From assembly GCA_902554035.1 (NCBI GenBank), contig CACDMX010000001.1, positions 1 through 58,242 of the forward strand: a DNA stretch of 58,242 nucleotides, read 5' to 3'. Within the stretch, counting starts at the first letter, position 1. Every line of letters starts with the position of its first letter. Source of the stretch: an uncultured Pelagibacteraceae bacterium (lineage in GTDB: Bacteria; Pseudomonadota; Alphaproteobacteria; Pelagibacterales; Pelagibacteraceae). The notes beneath the pieces were generated by a model that saw only the letters and a program-made list of their open reading frames with translations, did no database searches and had not been told where the DNA came from. Both the position numbers and the translations under genes were made by a program. Shown here piece by piece: positions 17,735-27,605 of this stretch.

Positions 17735-18085
17735 TTAGTTTTTACCAAAAATTTGGTAAATTTGTGCCGCTATTTCGCTTTCTAAAGGAAAAGATAGCAT
17801 TCCCATGACAGAATAACCCAATAAATATGGGAATAAGTAAAATCTAAACATAAAAAAAAACCAAGCTACATAAAGTGGGACAATGGGTCTTACTATAAAA
17901 GAAGGTGTTATTGGTTTGAATAAATTTATTACTGGATCAGTAAACTTTACGAAAACTTTCATAAAAAAGAACTCTGAATTTTCTCTTTGGAAGATATTCA
18001 TCGCTACTCTTCCAATTAGTGTCCACATTATCATTCCCATTACATAATCAATTAAATACACAAGAGGATGAAAATTTGCAGACAT
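17735..18085 (-). CDS. YggT-like membrane protein
   Basis: Small integral membrane protein of 116 residues with two or three hydrophobic segments (about 8-28, 63-82 and possibly 85-100). The FVKFTDPVINLFKP stretch (about 45-58) resembles the TDPxLxPxR signature of the YggT family; a more typical YggT copy is at 29389. Its role is unknown; YggT relatives have been linked to osmotic tolerance and, in chloroplasts, cytochrome b6 maturation. It lies alone, upstream of rpe on the same strand with a 44-base gap. Confidence 0.65.
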   Translation of the reverse strand: MSANFHPLVYLIDYVMGMIMWTLIGRVAMNIFQRENSEFFFMKVFVKFTDPVINLFKPITPSFIVRPIVPLYVAWFFFMFRFYLFPYLLGYSVMGMLSFPLESEIAAQIYQIFGKN

Positions 18086-18104
18086 GAATTTTAGAAACTA
18101 ATAA

Positions 18105-18127
18105 AAGGGGCGATTAAATCGCCCCTT
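18105..18127 (-). terminator. Rho-independent terminator after the symporter gene
   Basis: AAGGGGCGAT (18105-18114) and ATCGCCCCTT (18118-18127) form a perfect 10-bp stem with a 3-base loop. It lies 14 bases past the symporter stop. Read on the minus strand the stem is followed by TTATTAG, a weak T-rich tail. It closes the DUF4212-symporter transcript before the YggT-like gene. Confidence 0.85.
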
Positions 18128-18140
18128 AAATTTTAATTAT

Positions 18141-19961
18141 TTAGTGTTGTTTGCCGAGTACCGATTTACCGCTAGGTATACGTACTTCGTCAACCATTCT
18201 TTGAGTAGCTGCATCTGGTGCTTTAGTTATTAAACTAACAATAACCATTGATACTAAACTAACTAATGATCCAACTATTCCGAATGTAAGCTGAGTTACA
18301 CCCCAGAATCCAGCTCCGCCATTTCGTACCCAAACTAGATACGCTGTACCAGCGGCTAGACCTAGAAGCATTCCTGCAACAGCTCCTGGTGCATTTGCTC
18401 TCTTCCACCATACTCCAAGTACAAGTGGGAAGAACAATCCTGACATCGCAAAGTCAAAAGCCCATATAACTGAACCTAAGATTCCTTGAATCTCAAGAGC
18501 AGCAATAGATGCTCCAGCAAAACCAATTAAGAATAATAATACCCTTGCAACAATCAGTCTTTTTGCTGTTTCCGCTTTAGGATTGATGATCTTGTAGTAA
18601 ATGTCATGAGACAGTGCGTTTGAAATCGCAAGAACTAACCCGTCTGCAGTTGACATGGCAGCAGCCATACCTCCAGCAGCAACTAGTCCTGAAATTACAT
18701 AAGGCAATCCAGCAATCTCTGGAGTAGCTAATACTACAGCTTTACCACCCATGAAAAACTCGTTTAACTCAAGTGTTCCATTTCCGTTAAAGTCGCTTAC
18801 AAACATTAAGTTAGCTTGGTTCCAGTTTTGGTACCAGTCTAATGCCTGTACATCAGAAATTGATTTACCGATAATTCCAGTTGAAAGGTTTGGATCCATC
18901 AATGATAGTTTTGATAATGTAGCTAACATTGGTGCTGAAGAATAAAGTAGGAATATAAAGAATAATGACCAACCTACTGATCTTCTAGCAGTTTTTACAC
19001 TAGGAGTAGTAAAATATCTCATCATTACGTGTGGCAATGAAGCTGTTCCAGCCATCATACAAACCGCTAATGAAATAAATTTCCAAGGTGTAGTGTTAAC
19101 TTCAGAATGTGCTTTAGTTATACCAGCTAAGCCTTTTGGCACTGTAGCTAAATCAGCTGCAGAATTTTTAACTGTACCTAAACCAAATTGACTTTCTAGT
19201 TCAGCAATTCTAGCTACTTCATCAGCTAGCATAAAGTGTGGAAAGAAACCGGCACCCATTTTATTGCTTATCCAGAATACAGGTATCAAGTATGCTATGA
19301 TCAGCACGATATATTGCGCAACTTGCGTCCAAGTAACTGCTCTCATACCGCCAAGCATAGAACACATCAAGATACTCGCTAAACCTACATAAACTGCAAT
19401 TCCAAATGGAATATCTAATGCTACAGAAGCAATTGTTCCTGTTGCATTGATTTGTGCTGTTACGTAAGTGAACGAAGCAACTGTTAAAACTATAACTGCG
19501 GATAATCTAGCTAAATTTCCACCGTATCTAGTACCAATAAAGTCTGGCACTGTATAACATCCAAACTTTCTTAAGTATGGAGCTAAAAGCGATGCAACTA
19601 GTACATATCCACCTGTCCATCCTACTAACAGAGCCATATAACCGTAACCCTTGAAGTAAATACCTCCTGCCATTGCAACGAATGAAGCACCAGACATCCA
19701 GTCTGCTGCAGTTGCCATTCCATTAAAAACAGTTGGAACTTGCCTTCCGGCTACGTAATACGCATCTGTTTGCATAGTTCGAGATAACCAACCAATCAAA
19801 GCATAAATTAAAACAGTAAACGCAACGAAGAAAATACCTATTAACTTCGCAGACATACCTGCTTGTTCAGCTATTGCCATTAAGATTATGAATACTAAGA
19901 ATCCCCCAGTATAAATTCCATAAACTTTTGGCAGGTTATCTATAAATTTTCCTTTAATCAT
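18141..19961 (-). CDS. Sodium:solute symporter large subunit (acetate permease-like)
   Basis: Sodium:solute symporter family protein of 606 residues with about 13 membrane segments, related to acetate permease ActP and belonging to the branch that pairs with a DUF4212 small subunit. Family motifs include ADWMSGASFVAMAG (about 89-102), and GGMRAVTWTQVAQY (about 204-217). Residues 390-401 (DFNGNGTLELNE) form an EF-hand-like calcium loop in a soluble insert. The gene is clearly richer in GC and Gly/Ala than its neighbours, fitting strong expression. The nearby acetyl-CoA synthetase suggests acetate or a similar short acid as substrate. Confidence 0.92.
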   Translation of the reverse strand: MIKGKFIDNLPKVYGIYTGGFLVFIILMAIAEQAGMSAKLIGIFFVAFTVLIYALIGWLSRTMQTDAYYVAGRQVPTVFNGMATAADWMSGASFVAMAGGIYFKGYGYMALLVGWTGGYVLVASLLAPYLRKFGCYTVPDFIGTRYGGNLARLSAVIVLTVASFTYVTAQINATGTIASVALDIPFGIAVYVGLASILMCSMLGGMRAVTWTQVAQYIVLIIAYLIPVFWISNKMGAGFFPHFMLADEVARIAELESQFGLGTVKNSAADLATVPKGLAGITKAHSEVNTTPWKFISLAVCMMAGTASLPHVMMRYFTTPSVKTARRSVGWSLFFIFLLYSSAPMLATLSKLSLMDPNLSTGIIGKSISDVQALDWYQNWNQANLMFVSDFNGNGTLELNEFFMGGKAVVLATPEIAGLPYVISGLVAAGGMAAAMSTADGLVLAISNALSHDIYYKIINPKAETAKRLIVARVLLFLIGFAGASIAALEIQGILGSVIWAFDFAMSGLFFPLVLGVWWKRANAPGAVAGMLLGLAAGTAYLVWVRNGGAGFWGVTQLTFGIVGSLVSLVSMVIVSLITKAPDAATQRMVDEVRIPSGKSVLGKQH

Positions 19962-19963
19962 AT

Positions 19964-20227
19964 TTAGCTACCCTCTCTTTCAGTATAACCAAATTCTTCA
20001 TCAATTTTTTCTTGTCTATTTGCAAACCAAAAAATTAGTATTACGAAAATTCCAAGAGACCCTTGACATGTCATATAATATGACAATGGATATCCAAACG
20101 GTCTAAAATTTGATGCTTCCATTTCGGCTCCGAAGAAAAAGATGCCAATTGAGAATACAAACCAGATCGCCAAAGTAATAAATAGGTGATTTCTAGTTTT
20201 TTCCCAATGTTGTGCTTGTTTTGACAT
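19964..20227 (-). CDS. DUF4212 symporter small subunit
   Basis: Putative small subunit (87 residues) of the sodium:solute symporter encoded 2 bases downstream. It has two membrane segments (about 14-35 and 49-69) and the conserved FGYPLSYYMTCQGSLGIFV region between and within them. The C-terminal cytoplasmic tail is acidic. It is preceded by a strong ribosome-binding site, GGGAGGA, which is unusual in this genome and again points to high expression. Confidence 0.92.
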   Translation of the reverse strand: MSKQAQHWEKTRNHLFITLAIWFVFSIGIFFFGAEMEASNFRPFGYPLSYYMTCQGSLGIFVILIFWFANRQEKIDEEFGYTEREGS

Positions 20228-20233
20228 TTTTAA

Positions 20234-20240
20234 TCCTCCC
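20234..20240 (-). promoter_or_regulatory. Strong Shine-Dalgarno of the DUF4212 gene
   Basis: On the minus strand GGGAGGA lies 6 bases before the ATG of the symporter small subunit. Most genes here have no obvious ribosome-binding site, so this one stands out. The palindrome CCTATAGG overlaps its upstream edge (20239-20246). The rest of the gap to 20345 is AT-rich and shows no clear element. Confidence 0.6.
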
Positions 20241-20345
20241 TATAGGTTAAAAGACGTGAGCATACTTATAAAAATTAATATTGAAACCCTTAAAATCCTA
20301 GTATTTAGTTAGTATTATTAAATATAAAACAACCTGAGCTAGAAA

Positions 20346-20972
20346 ATGGCGTTAAAGTATAGATTTAATCTAAAGGATATAAAGTTAGAGGACTTTAAAG
20401 TTTATCTACTCGCATTATTCAAAGCATTTATTCCGAAGAAAAAAATTAAGAATATAAATGACCTTAAAGAATTTATTCAAAAAAAATCTGCATGGGTATC
20501 GCAAGTAACTTTGTATGGATATTTAAAAACAAGAATGGGCACAAGATATGTTTTACACTTTGATAACGAAGTACTATTAGAATCAATAAATAAAGCTAAG
20601 TGGAATATTTATTCAGTCGCATTACAAGATCTCACTTTTTTTGCTTTTTCATATTTGAATACTTTTTTTAACTATCAAGAAATTGATAATGCAAAAAAGA
20701 TTTATGAGTCAATATTAGATGATGAAATTACTAATGGGATGCCAAGCGATGTAATAGAAAAAGGAAAAAAAGATTTTGAAGAACGTTTACAAAAAATAAA
20801 TTGGAAAAATCATTTCAAATCTTTACCTTTTAATGATAGTGCCTTGTCTTTATATGAATGGGCGCCTATCGCTGAAGAATTAAAAGTTTTAGATAGAAAA
20901 ATAGTTTTAAATTCAATGATTCTGAAATGGGACAATATAAAAGAAGAATTTATTAAACTAATTAAATTTTAA
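20346..20972 (+). CDS. Conserved-looking protein of unknown function
   Basis: I do not recognise this 208-residue protein. It looks soluble and mostly helical, with no signal peptide. Visible features are a middle stretch [26 protein letters not shown] (in two parts) and a C-terminal Trp-rich region. It lies between the divergent symporter pair and the convergent acetyl-CoA synthetase gene, with which it shares an interlocked stop site TTAA (20969-20972). A link to acid uptake is possible only from position. Confidence 0.7.
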   Translation: MALKYRFNLKDIKLEDFKVYLLALFKAFIPKKKIKNINDLKEFIQKKSAWVSQVTLYGYLKTRMGTRYVLHFDNEVLLESINKAKWNIYSVALQDLTFFAFSYLNTFFNYQEIDNAKKIYESILDDEITNGMPSDVIEKGKKDFEERLQKINWKNHFKSLPFNDSALSLYEWAPIAEELKVLDRKIVLNSMILKWDNIKEEFIKLIKF

Positions 20973-22993
20973 ATATTTTTTCTATTAGTAACTAAACTTT
21001 CAACTACTGTAGGATCTGCTAATGTGGTAGTATCTCCTAGTTCATTATGTTCATTTGCTGCAATTTTTCTTAAAATTCTTCTCATAATTTTTCCGGATCT
21101 TGTTTTTGGAAGACCGGGAGAAAAGTGTATCAGGTCAGGAGTTGCTATAGGTCCGATTTGCTTTCTTACCCACAATTTTAATTCTCTCTCAAGATCTAAG
21201 TTTTCTTTTTCATTAGCATTTAAAGTCACATAACAGTATAAGCCGTTCCCTTTTATATCGTGTGGATAACCAACTACAGCAGCCTCTGCTACTTTAGGGT
21301 GAGCAACAAATGCACTTTCTATTTCGGCGGTACCTAAATTATGTCCCGAAACGATAATTACATCATCAACTCTGCCCGTAATCCAATAGTATCCATCTTT
21401 ATCTCTTCGACATCCATCACCAGTAAAATATTTTCCATCAAATTGAGAAAAATAAGTATCTATAAATCTTTGATGATCTCCATAAACAGTTCTCATTTGT
21501 CCTGGCCATGATTGAGCAATACAAAGTCTACCTTGACACTCACCTTTAAGTGTTTCACCTTTTTCGTTAACTATCACCGGCTTAATTCCATAAAATGGTT
21601 TAGTTGCAGACCCTGGTTTAAGATTGATTGCTCCTGTTTGTGGACTTATTAAAATTCCACCAGTCTCTGTTTGCCACCACGTATCAACAATAGGGCATTT
21701 TGAATTTCCAACAGTTTTGAAGTACCACATCCATGCTTCTGGATTTATTGGCTCACCCACGGTTCCTAGTAATTTAAGAGACTTTCTAGATGTTTTTTTA
21801 ATTGGAGCGCTTCCTTCTCTCATGAGAGCTCTTATTGCAGTTGGAGCAGTGTAAAAAATATTTACTTTATATTTATCAACGATTTGCCACCATCTTGAAC
21901 TATCTGGATATGTAGGTACTCCCTCAAACATTATCGTTGTTGCCCCATTGGAAAGAGGCCCATAGATAATATAGCTGTGGCCAGTTATCCAACCAATATC
22001 TGCTGTACACCAATAAATATCTTTTGGTTTATAATTAAAAATATATTGATGAGTCATTGAGGCATAAACCATATATCCCCCAGTTGTATGCAGAACTCCT
22101 TTAGGCTTTCCTGTTGAGCCCGAAGTATAAAGTATGAATAAAGGATCTTCTGCACTCATTTCTTCTGGTTCACAATGAGTTGAAACATTTTTTATCATAT
22201 CATTATACCAAACATCTCTTTCACTATTCCAATTAATGTAGTTACCGGTCCTTTTTACTACGATACATTTTTTTATATCCCTACATTTAGATAATGCTTG
22301 GTCAGTGATATCTTTCAATGATATAAGTTTTCCTCCTCTTATTCCTTCATCGGCGGTTATTACATAATCTGACTCACAATCATCAATTCTCCCAGCTATG
22401 GAGTCTGGAGAAAAGCCCCCAAATATAATTGAGTGAATAGCACCTATTCTTGCACATGCTAGCATTGTATAGGCTAGCTCAGGTATCATTGTTAAGTAGA
22501 TGGTAACTCTATCACCTTTTTTAACTCCTAATTGTTTAAGTCCATTTGCTACTCTTGAAACTTCTTTATGTAATTGTTTATAACTAATTTTTTTGGTTTC
22601 TTTTGGATCATCTCCGACCCATATTATAGCAGTTTTATCTTTTTTATCTTTTAAATGTCTATCAATACAGTTTTCAGATGCATTAAGAGTCCCGTCTTCG
22701 TACCATTTTATATAGACTTCATCTTTGCTGTATTTTACATTTTTAATTTTTTTATAAGGTTTAATCCAAGTTATCCTTTTTCCTTCTTTATTCCAAAACT
22801 CATCGTTATTTTTTAAAGATTTTTTATATTTTTTTTCGTAGCCTGATTTGTTTATTAAAGCTTTTTTAATCCACTCTTTTTTAGTTTTAATAATTAAATC
22901 GCTTTCAACATCTTTTTTCTTTAAACTAACTTTTTTAGGTTTTTTTGAAACTCTTTTTTTAAATTTTGTTTTTTTCTTAGATCTTTTTGCCAT
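20969..22993 (-). CDS. acsA: Acetyl-CoA synthetase
   Basis: AMP-forming acetyl-CoA synthetase, which activates acetate to acetyl-CoA in the cytoplasm. From the ATG at 22993 it has 674 residues; a TTG at 23008 would add five. The first about 30 residues are an unusual Lys/Arg-rich extension, followed by the family N-terminus. The P-loop [11 protein letters not shown] is near residue 288, WWQTETGG follows, and the regulatory lysine lies in [10 protein letters not shown] near 640, where acetylation inactivates Acs in other bacteria. The symporter pair nearby would supply acetate. Confidence 0.96.
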   Translation of the reverse strand: MAKRSKKKTKFKKRVSKKPKKVSLKKKDVESDLIIKTKKEWIKKALINKSGYEKKYKKSLKNNDEFWNKEGKRITWIKPYKKIKNVKYSKDEVYIKWYEDGTLNASENCIDRHLKDKKDKTAIIWVGDDPKETKKISYKQLHKEVSRVANGLKQLGVKKGDRVTIYLTMIPELAYTMLACARIGAIHSIIFGGFSPDSIAGRIDDCESDYVITADEGIRGGKLISLKDITDQALSKCRDIKKCIVVKRTGNYINWNSERDVWYNDMIKNVSTHCEPEEMSAEDPLFILYTSGSTGKPKGVLHTTGGYMVYASMTHQYIFNYKPKDIYWCTADIGWITGHSYIIYGPLSNGATTIMFEGVPTYPDSSRWWQIVDKYKVNIFYTAPTAIRALMREGSAPIKKTSRKSLKLLGTVGEPINPEAWMWYFKTVGNSKCPIVDTWWQTETGGILISPQTGAINLKPGSATKPFYGIKPVIVNEKGETLKGECQGRLCIAQSWPGQMRTVYGDHQRFIDTYFSQFDGKYFTGDGCRRDKDGYYWITGRVDDVIIVSGHNLGTAEIESAFVAHPKVAEAAVVGYPHDIKGNGLYCYVTLNANEKENLDLERELKLWVRKQIGPIATPDLIHFSPGLPKTRSGKIMRRILRKIAANEHNELGDTTTLADPTVVESLVTNRKNI

Positions 22994-23004
22994 ATTTTTT
23001 TTGT

Positions 23005-23427
23005 TCAAATATTACCCATCTTATTTAAAATTTTCCAGCTTTTAGAGTCAATTTCCATTACTGATAATCTGCTCTGTTTTACAAGAGATAAATGTGTAAG
23101 ATCGTCATTTTTTTTGATATTTTCTAGTGTGACTGGTTTTTTTAATAGACTTTTAAATTTAACTTTAATCGCAACAAATTTTTTTTTTTGATCTGACGGG
23201 TCAATAAACCATTCTTTAATGACTTCAACAATACCAACTATCTCTTTACCAATATTTGAATGATAAAAAAAACATAAATCTCCGATCTTCATTTTTTTTA
23301 AATTGTTAGCAGCCTGATAATTTCTAACACCATCCCATACAGTACCTTTTTTACCATCCTTTTTTTGTTGATATATAGACCAAACGTCTGGTTCAGATTT
23401 TAATAGCCAATAGGTTTTTTTTCTCAC
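23005..23427 (-). CDS. EVE domain protein
   Basis: EVE-domain protein (PUA-like fold) of 140 residues, a family thought to bind modified bases in DNA or RNA. The opening KSEPDVWSI and the stretch [21 protein letters not shown] (in two parts, about 32-53) are diagnostic, followed by CFFYHS. It starts with GTG (23425-23427) because no ATG is available. It is directly upstream of acsA on the same strand, 11 bases before its ATG, so both may share a transcript. Confidence 0.92.
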   Translation of the reverse strand: MRKKTYWLLKSEPDVWSIYQQKKDGKKGTVWDGVRNYQAANNLKKMKIGDLCFFYHSNIGKEIVGIVEVIKEWFIDPSDQKKKFVAIKVKFKSLLKKPVTLENIKKNDDLTHLSLVKQSRLSVMEIDSKSWKILNKMGNI

Positions 23428-23473
23428 TAAATATGTTTTATCATCATTGAATATAAATATATATTATAAAGTG

Positions 23474-25543
23474 ATGAATTCTAAATTTAATGAAGCTTTA
23501 ACTTTGTTTAAAAAGGGTGAGTTTTTACAATCAAAAAATCTTTGTTTAGAAGTTTTAAAAGAAGAGCCAAATAATTTTAGACCTTTTCATATCTTGGCTT
23601 TAATTTATTTTAAAGAAAAAGACTTTATAAAATCAAGAGAAAACATTGAAGAAGCTATTAAGATAAAAAAAGACTCTTTTGAGCTTTATAATCTTTTTGC
23701 TTTTATACTTTTTAATCTTAAAAAATTTGACTTAGCTATAAAAAATTGGGATCAAACAATAAAATTAAATCCCGATTTTGCTGAAGCGTATAATAATAAG
23801 GGAAATATATTATTTATGCAGAATAAATTTCAAGATGCATTAGTTAATTATGATAAATCAATTGAAATTAAAAAAGATTTTGCAGATGCTTTTAACAATA
23901 GAGGCAATGTTTTAAGAAAATTAAATAAAAAAAAAGATTCTATTGAAAGCTATAAAGAAGCTATAAAAATAAAGCCAAACTTTGCCCAAGCCTATAAAAA
24001 TTTAGGAAGTATTTTTAAAGAAATAAATGTTATAAATGACTCAATAAAAAACTACGAAGAAGCAATTAAAATTGATCCCTTATATTTAGATGCTTTGGTA
24101 GACTTAGGCAATATACTGCAAGAAAAAGGTGAGATTGTTGCAGCTTTAAATCATTTTATAAAAGTTCTCAAAATAAAATATAATTTTAAAAATTTGTTGG
24201 GTTTTTTTGCCCATGTTAAACTAAAAATTTGTCAATGGGAAGAAATTGATAAAATATTAGAGGATATTGAAAAAAAAGTTGCAGAAAAAAAACAGATTAC
24301 ACAGCCCTGGGTTTTTCTTACATATAATGACTCTCCTAAACTACAAAAAATTACCTCCGAAGTTTGGGCAAATAAAGGAACTGGTTCTTTAAAAGTTAAT
24401 CCTTACAAATTTGAAACTACACAAAAAAACAAAAAAATTAAAATTGGTTATTTTTCTTGTGATTTTCATAATCATGCAACAAGTTTATTAATGGCAAATT
24501 TATTCGAATTACATGATAGATCAAAATTTGAAATTATAGGATTTAATATAGGTAGAAAAATAGAAGATGATATGTATAAAAGAGTAAATTCAGCTTTTGA
24601 TAAATTTTTTAATTTAGAAGATAAATCAGACTCAGAAATTAGAAACTTTTCTAGAACTCAAAATATTAATATTGCAGTAGATTTAAAAGGCTACACAAAA
24701 AATAATAGATTTGAAATTTTTAAAGAAAGATGTGCGCCAATTCAAATAAATTATTTAGGCTATCCGGGAACTTTGGGCTCAGATTGTATGGATTATATTA
24801 TTGCGGATAAAATATTAATTCCTAAAGAAAGTCAAAAGTACTATTCAGAAAAAATAATATATCTACCAGATAGTTTTCAGGTAAATGATTCAATAAAAAC
24901 TATGACAAAAGAATTTTCTAGAGAAGAATTAGGTTTACCAAAAGATAAATTTATTTTTTGTTCTTTTAATGCAACTTTTAAAATTTTACCCAAAACATTT
25001 GATGTGTGGATGAATATGTTAAAAAAAGTTGAAAATAGCGTTCTTTGGTTACTGATTGATACTGAAGAAGCAAAAAAAAATCTTATTTTAGAGGCTAAAA
25101 AAAGAGGGATAAGCGATGAAAGAATTATATTTGCTAAGCGTCTGCCTTTTGATGAACATATTTCTAGACTTAGATTGGGAGATCTTTTTGTAGACACTTT
25201 TCCTTGCACTGGACATACAACTTGTAGTGATGCACTGAGGGCCGGTTTACCTGTTATAACTCTCCAAGGAAATTCTTTTGCAGGTAGAGTTTCATCTAGC
25301 CTATTGCATGTATTAGATCTAAAAGAACTAATTACTACGAATATTGAACAGTATGAAAATTTAGCAATAGAATTAGCTTCAAATAAAATCCACATGCAAA
25401 GTATTAGGTCAAGATTAAATGAAAATTTAAAAATAAAACCACTATTTGATTGTAAAAAATTTACAACCAATCTTGAAAAGGCATATTTAGAAGTTCACAG
25501 ATTATATTATCAGAATAATAAGGTAGACAATATTGAAGTTTAG
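23474..25543 (+). CDS. TPR protein with O-GlcNAc transferase-like (SPINDLY) domain
   Basis: Large protein of 689 residues from the ATG at 23474 (a TTG at 23447 is possible but less likely). Residues about 1-235 are six or seven TPR repeats (for example AEAYNNKGNILF, ADAFNNRGNVLR, AQAYKNLGSIF). From about 310 there is a GT41-type glycosyltransferase: GYFSCDFHNHATS (about 333), YLGYPGTLG (about 432) and the UDP-site stretch DTFPCTGHTTCSDALRAGLPV (in two parts, about 572-592). It probably adds a sugar to proteins; donor and targets are unknown. Confidence 0.9.
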   Translation: MNSKFNEALTLFKKGEFLQSKNLCLEVLKEEPNNFRPFHILALIYFKEKDFIKSRENIEEAIKIKKDSFELYNLFAFILFNLKKFDLAIKNWDQTIKLNPDFAEAYNNKGNILFMQNKFQDALVNYDKSIEIKKDFADAFNNRGNVLRKLNKKKDSIESYKEAIKIKPNFAQAYKNLGSIFKEINVINDSIKNYEEAIKIDPLYLDALVDLGNILQEKGEIVAALNHFIKVLKIKYNFKNLLGFFAHVKLKICQWEEIDKILEDIEKKVAEKKQITQPWVFLTYNDSPKLQKITSEVWANKGTGSLKVNPYKFETTQKNKKIKIGYFSCDFHNHATSLLMANLFELHDRSKFEIIGFNIGRKIEDDMYKRVNSAFDKFFNLEDKSDSEIRNFSRTQNINIAVDLKGYTKNNRFEIFKERCAPIQINYLGYPGTLGSDCMDYIIADKILIPKESQKYYSEKIIYLPDSFQVNDSIKTMTKEFSREELGLPKDKFIFCSFNATFKILPKTFDVWMNMLKKVENSVLWLLIDTEEAKKNLILEAKKRGISDERIIFAKRLPFDEHISRLRLGDLFVDTFPCTGHTTCSDALRAGLPVITLQGNSFAGRVSSSLLHVLDLKELITTNIEQYENLAIELASNKIHMQSIRSRLNENLKIKPLFDCKKFTTNLEKAYLEVHRLYYQNNKVDNIEV

Positions 25544-25557
25544 TTATTAATACTAAC

Positions 25558-26628
25558 TTATAATCTGACGCCCGAACCTTTTAAAAAAACCGCACTTTCA
25601 TCTAGAGCCCATCTAGGTTTGGCTGGATAATCTAATTTATTAAATTGTTTTTTTTTAAATTTTTCTAAACCAACCATAGCTATCATAGCAGCATTATCAC
25701 CACAAAATTCACTTGGAGTAAAAATTGGCTCAAAATTTTCTTCGTAACATAAATTTTCTAAAACTTTTCTGATACCTTTATTTGCAGCTACACCTCCAGC
25801 AACAATAAATTTATTAGAATTTTTATTAACTTTTCGAAACTCTTTAAATGCTACCTTTGTTTTTTTATATAAAATTTCTTCAATGGTTTTTTGAAATGAG
25901 GCAGCTAAGTCAAATTTTTCTGTCTGACTTCTTATTTTTTTTGAAATCATTAAAACTGCTGTCTTAAGCCCAGCAAATGATAAATTACAACCACCCTTGT
26001 TAATAATAGGCTTAGGCAATTTGAATTTATTTGGATCACCAAGCCTCGCATACTCCTCAATTTTTGGACCACCTGGAAATTCAATACCAATTAGTTTTGC
26101 TGTTTTATCAAATGCTTCACCCAGGGCATCATCAATTGTTGTTCCTAATCTTTTATACTTACCTAAGTTTTCAACACTAAGATATTGGCTATGACCTCCT
26201 GAGATTAAAAGCGCCAAGTAAGGATAGCTAACTTTTGAATCTAGTTTAGGACTCAACGCGTGACCCTCAAGATGATTAACTGCGATGAAAGGTTTTCCTG
26301 AAGATGCAGCAATAGCTTTTCCAAAGTTTAGTCCTACCGATAGACAAACTATTAGTCCTGGACCGGCAGTTGAAGCGATAGCACTTATATCATCAATTCT
26401 TATGCCACTATCCTTAATTGCTTTCTTTGTTATTAAATCAATTTTTTCAGCATGGGATCTAGCTGCAAGTTCTGGAACAACACCTCCAAACTCTTTATGA
26501 ACCTCAACTTGACTTGAAACAATATTTGATAAAATTTTTACAGATCCATCTGAATTTTCTTGTATTATTGATGCGGCTGTTTCGTCACAACTTGTTTCAA
26601 TACCTAATATTATTGGTTTTTTTTTCAT
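25558..26628 (-). CDS. tsaD: tRNA N6-threonylcarbamoyladenosine transferase TsaD
   Basis: Transfers the threonylcarbamoyl group to A37 of ANN-decoding tRNAs. Of 356 residues, the metal-binding histidines are His119 and His123 (NHLEGHALS), with LLISGGHSQY soon after and the nucleotide loop VAGGVAANKG near 278. The opening LGIETSCDETAAS is a family hallmark. It is convergent with the TPR/GT41 gene (14-base gap) and divergent from hemC across 60 bases. Confidence 0.97.
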   Translation of the reverse strand: MKKKPIILGIETSCDETAASIIQENSDGSVKILSNIVSSQVEVHKEFGGVVPELAARSHAEKIDLITKKAIKDSGIRIDDISAIASTAGPGLIVCLSVGLNFGKAIAASSGKPFIAVNHLEGHALSPKLDSKVSYPYLALLISGGHSQYLSVENLGKYKRLGTTIDDALGEAFDKTAKLIGIEFPGGPKIEEYARLGDPNKFKLPKPIINKGGCNLSFAGLKTAVLMISKKIRSQTEKFDLAASFQKTIEEILYKKTKVAFKEFRKVNKNSNKFIVAGGVAANKGIRKVLENLCYEENFEPIFTPSEFCGDNAAMIAMVGLEKFKKKQFNKLDYPAKPRWALDESAVFLKGSGVRL

Positions 26629-26688
26629 TAAATAAGCTTTTATAATTTATCCAATCTCAATGTAAGGTATGAATTATAAACTAATTAA

Positions 26689-27603
26689 ATGAAAAACAAA
26701 AAAATTATTATTGGTTCTCGTGGAAGTAAATTAGCACTAATTTATGCAGAAAGAGCAAAATCTGAGCTTAAAAAAATTTCAAGTGATTTTGATATTGATA
26801 TAAAAAAAATAACAACAAAAGGGGACATCATTCAAAACGTAAGACTTTCCGATACTGGAGGTAAAGGATTATTTTGTAAATTAATTGAAGATGATTTAAT
26901 TAATAATAAAATAGATATAGCTGTACATGCTCTTAAAGATCTTCCAACGAAAGAAACGGATGGTTTAGCTACAAATTGTTTTTTAAAAAGAAATGATCCA
27001 AGAGATATTTTAATTAGTAAAAATAATTTAGATTTAAAAAAATTAAAAAAAAATTCTATTGTTGGAACTTCTTCATTTAGAAGAGAGTTTCAGCTGAAAA
27101 AAATTAGACAAGATCTTAATTATAAGCTTATTAGAGGAAACGTTGATACGAGAATCAAAAAATTAAAAGAAAATCAATTTGACGCAATAATTTTGTCCCA
27201 TGCTGGAGTTAGATCGTTAAAATTGGACAGCAATATTGCTCAAATTTTTTCAATTTCTGAAATTATTCCAAGTGCTGGCCAAGGCGTAATTGCATTACAG
27301 TGCAGAAAACAAGACGAGAGAATTATAAAAATTCTAAACAAGATAAATCATAAAGAAACAAACTATTTAGTTGAAGCGGAGAGAAATGTTTTAAAAGTTT
27401 TGGAGGGTGATTGCGAAACAGCAATTGGAATCTTTGCAAAAATTGTAGATGACAAAATTATTTTAGAAGCTGAATTATTCTCTTTAGATGGAAAACAAAG
27501 ATTTTATGTAAAGTCTTCAAAAGATCTTAGTTTAGCGTCTGAACTGGGAAAAGAAGTAGGTGAAATTCTTAAAAAAAAATCTAAAAATTCATATAAGAAA
27601 TAA
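26689..27603 (+). CDS. hemC: Porphobilinogen deaminase
   Basis: Joins four porphobilinogens into hydroxymethylbilane in haem synthesis. The 304 residues include IGSRGSKLALIYAE at the start, the Arg/Lys-rich VGTSSFRREFQ (about 125), and Cys242 in EGDCETAIG, which carries the dipyrromethane cofactor (the usual motif is EGGCQxP). Length is typical. It is two bases from hemD, and the haem made here would serve the cytochrome c maturation genes at 36-40 kb. Confidence 0.96.
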   Translation: MKNKKIIIGSRGSKLALIYAERAKSELKKISSDFDIDIKKITTKGDIIQNVRLSDTGGKGLFCKLIEDDLINNKIDIAVHALKDLPTKETDGLATNCFLKRNDPRDILISKNNLDLKKLKKNSIVGTSSFRREFQLKKIRQDLNYKLIRGNVDTRIKKLKENQFDAIILSHAGVRSLKLDSNIAQIFSISEIIPSAGQGVIALQCRKQDERIIKILNKINHKETNYLVEAERNVLKVLEGDCETAIGIFAKIVDDKIILEAELFSLDGKQRFYVKSSKDLSLASELGKEVGEILKKKSKNSYKK

Positions 27604-27605
27604 TT

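Noticed and set aside
24877-25470. Minus-strand frame of about 200 codons opposite the TPR/GT41 gene
   Set aside because: It mirrors a strongly supported gene, has no recognisable motif, and its composition is that expected from the complement of the real gene.
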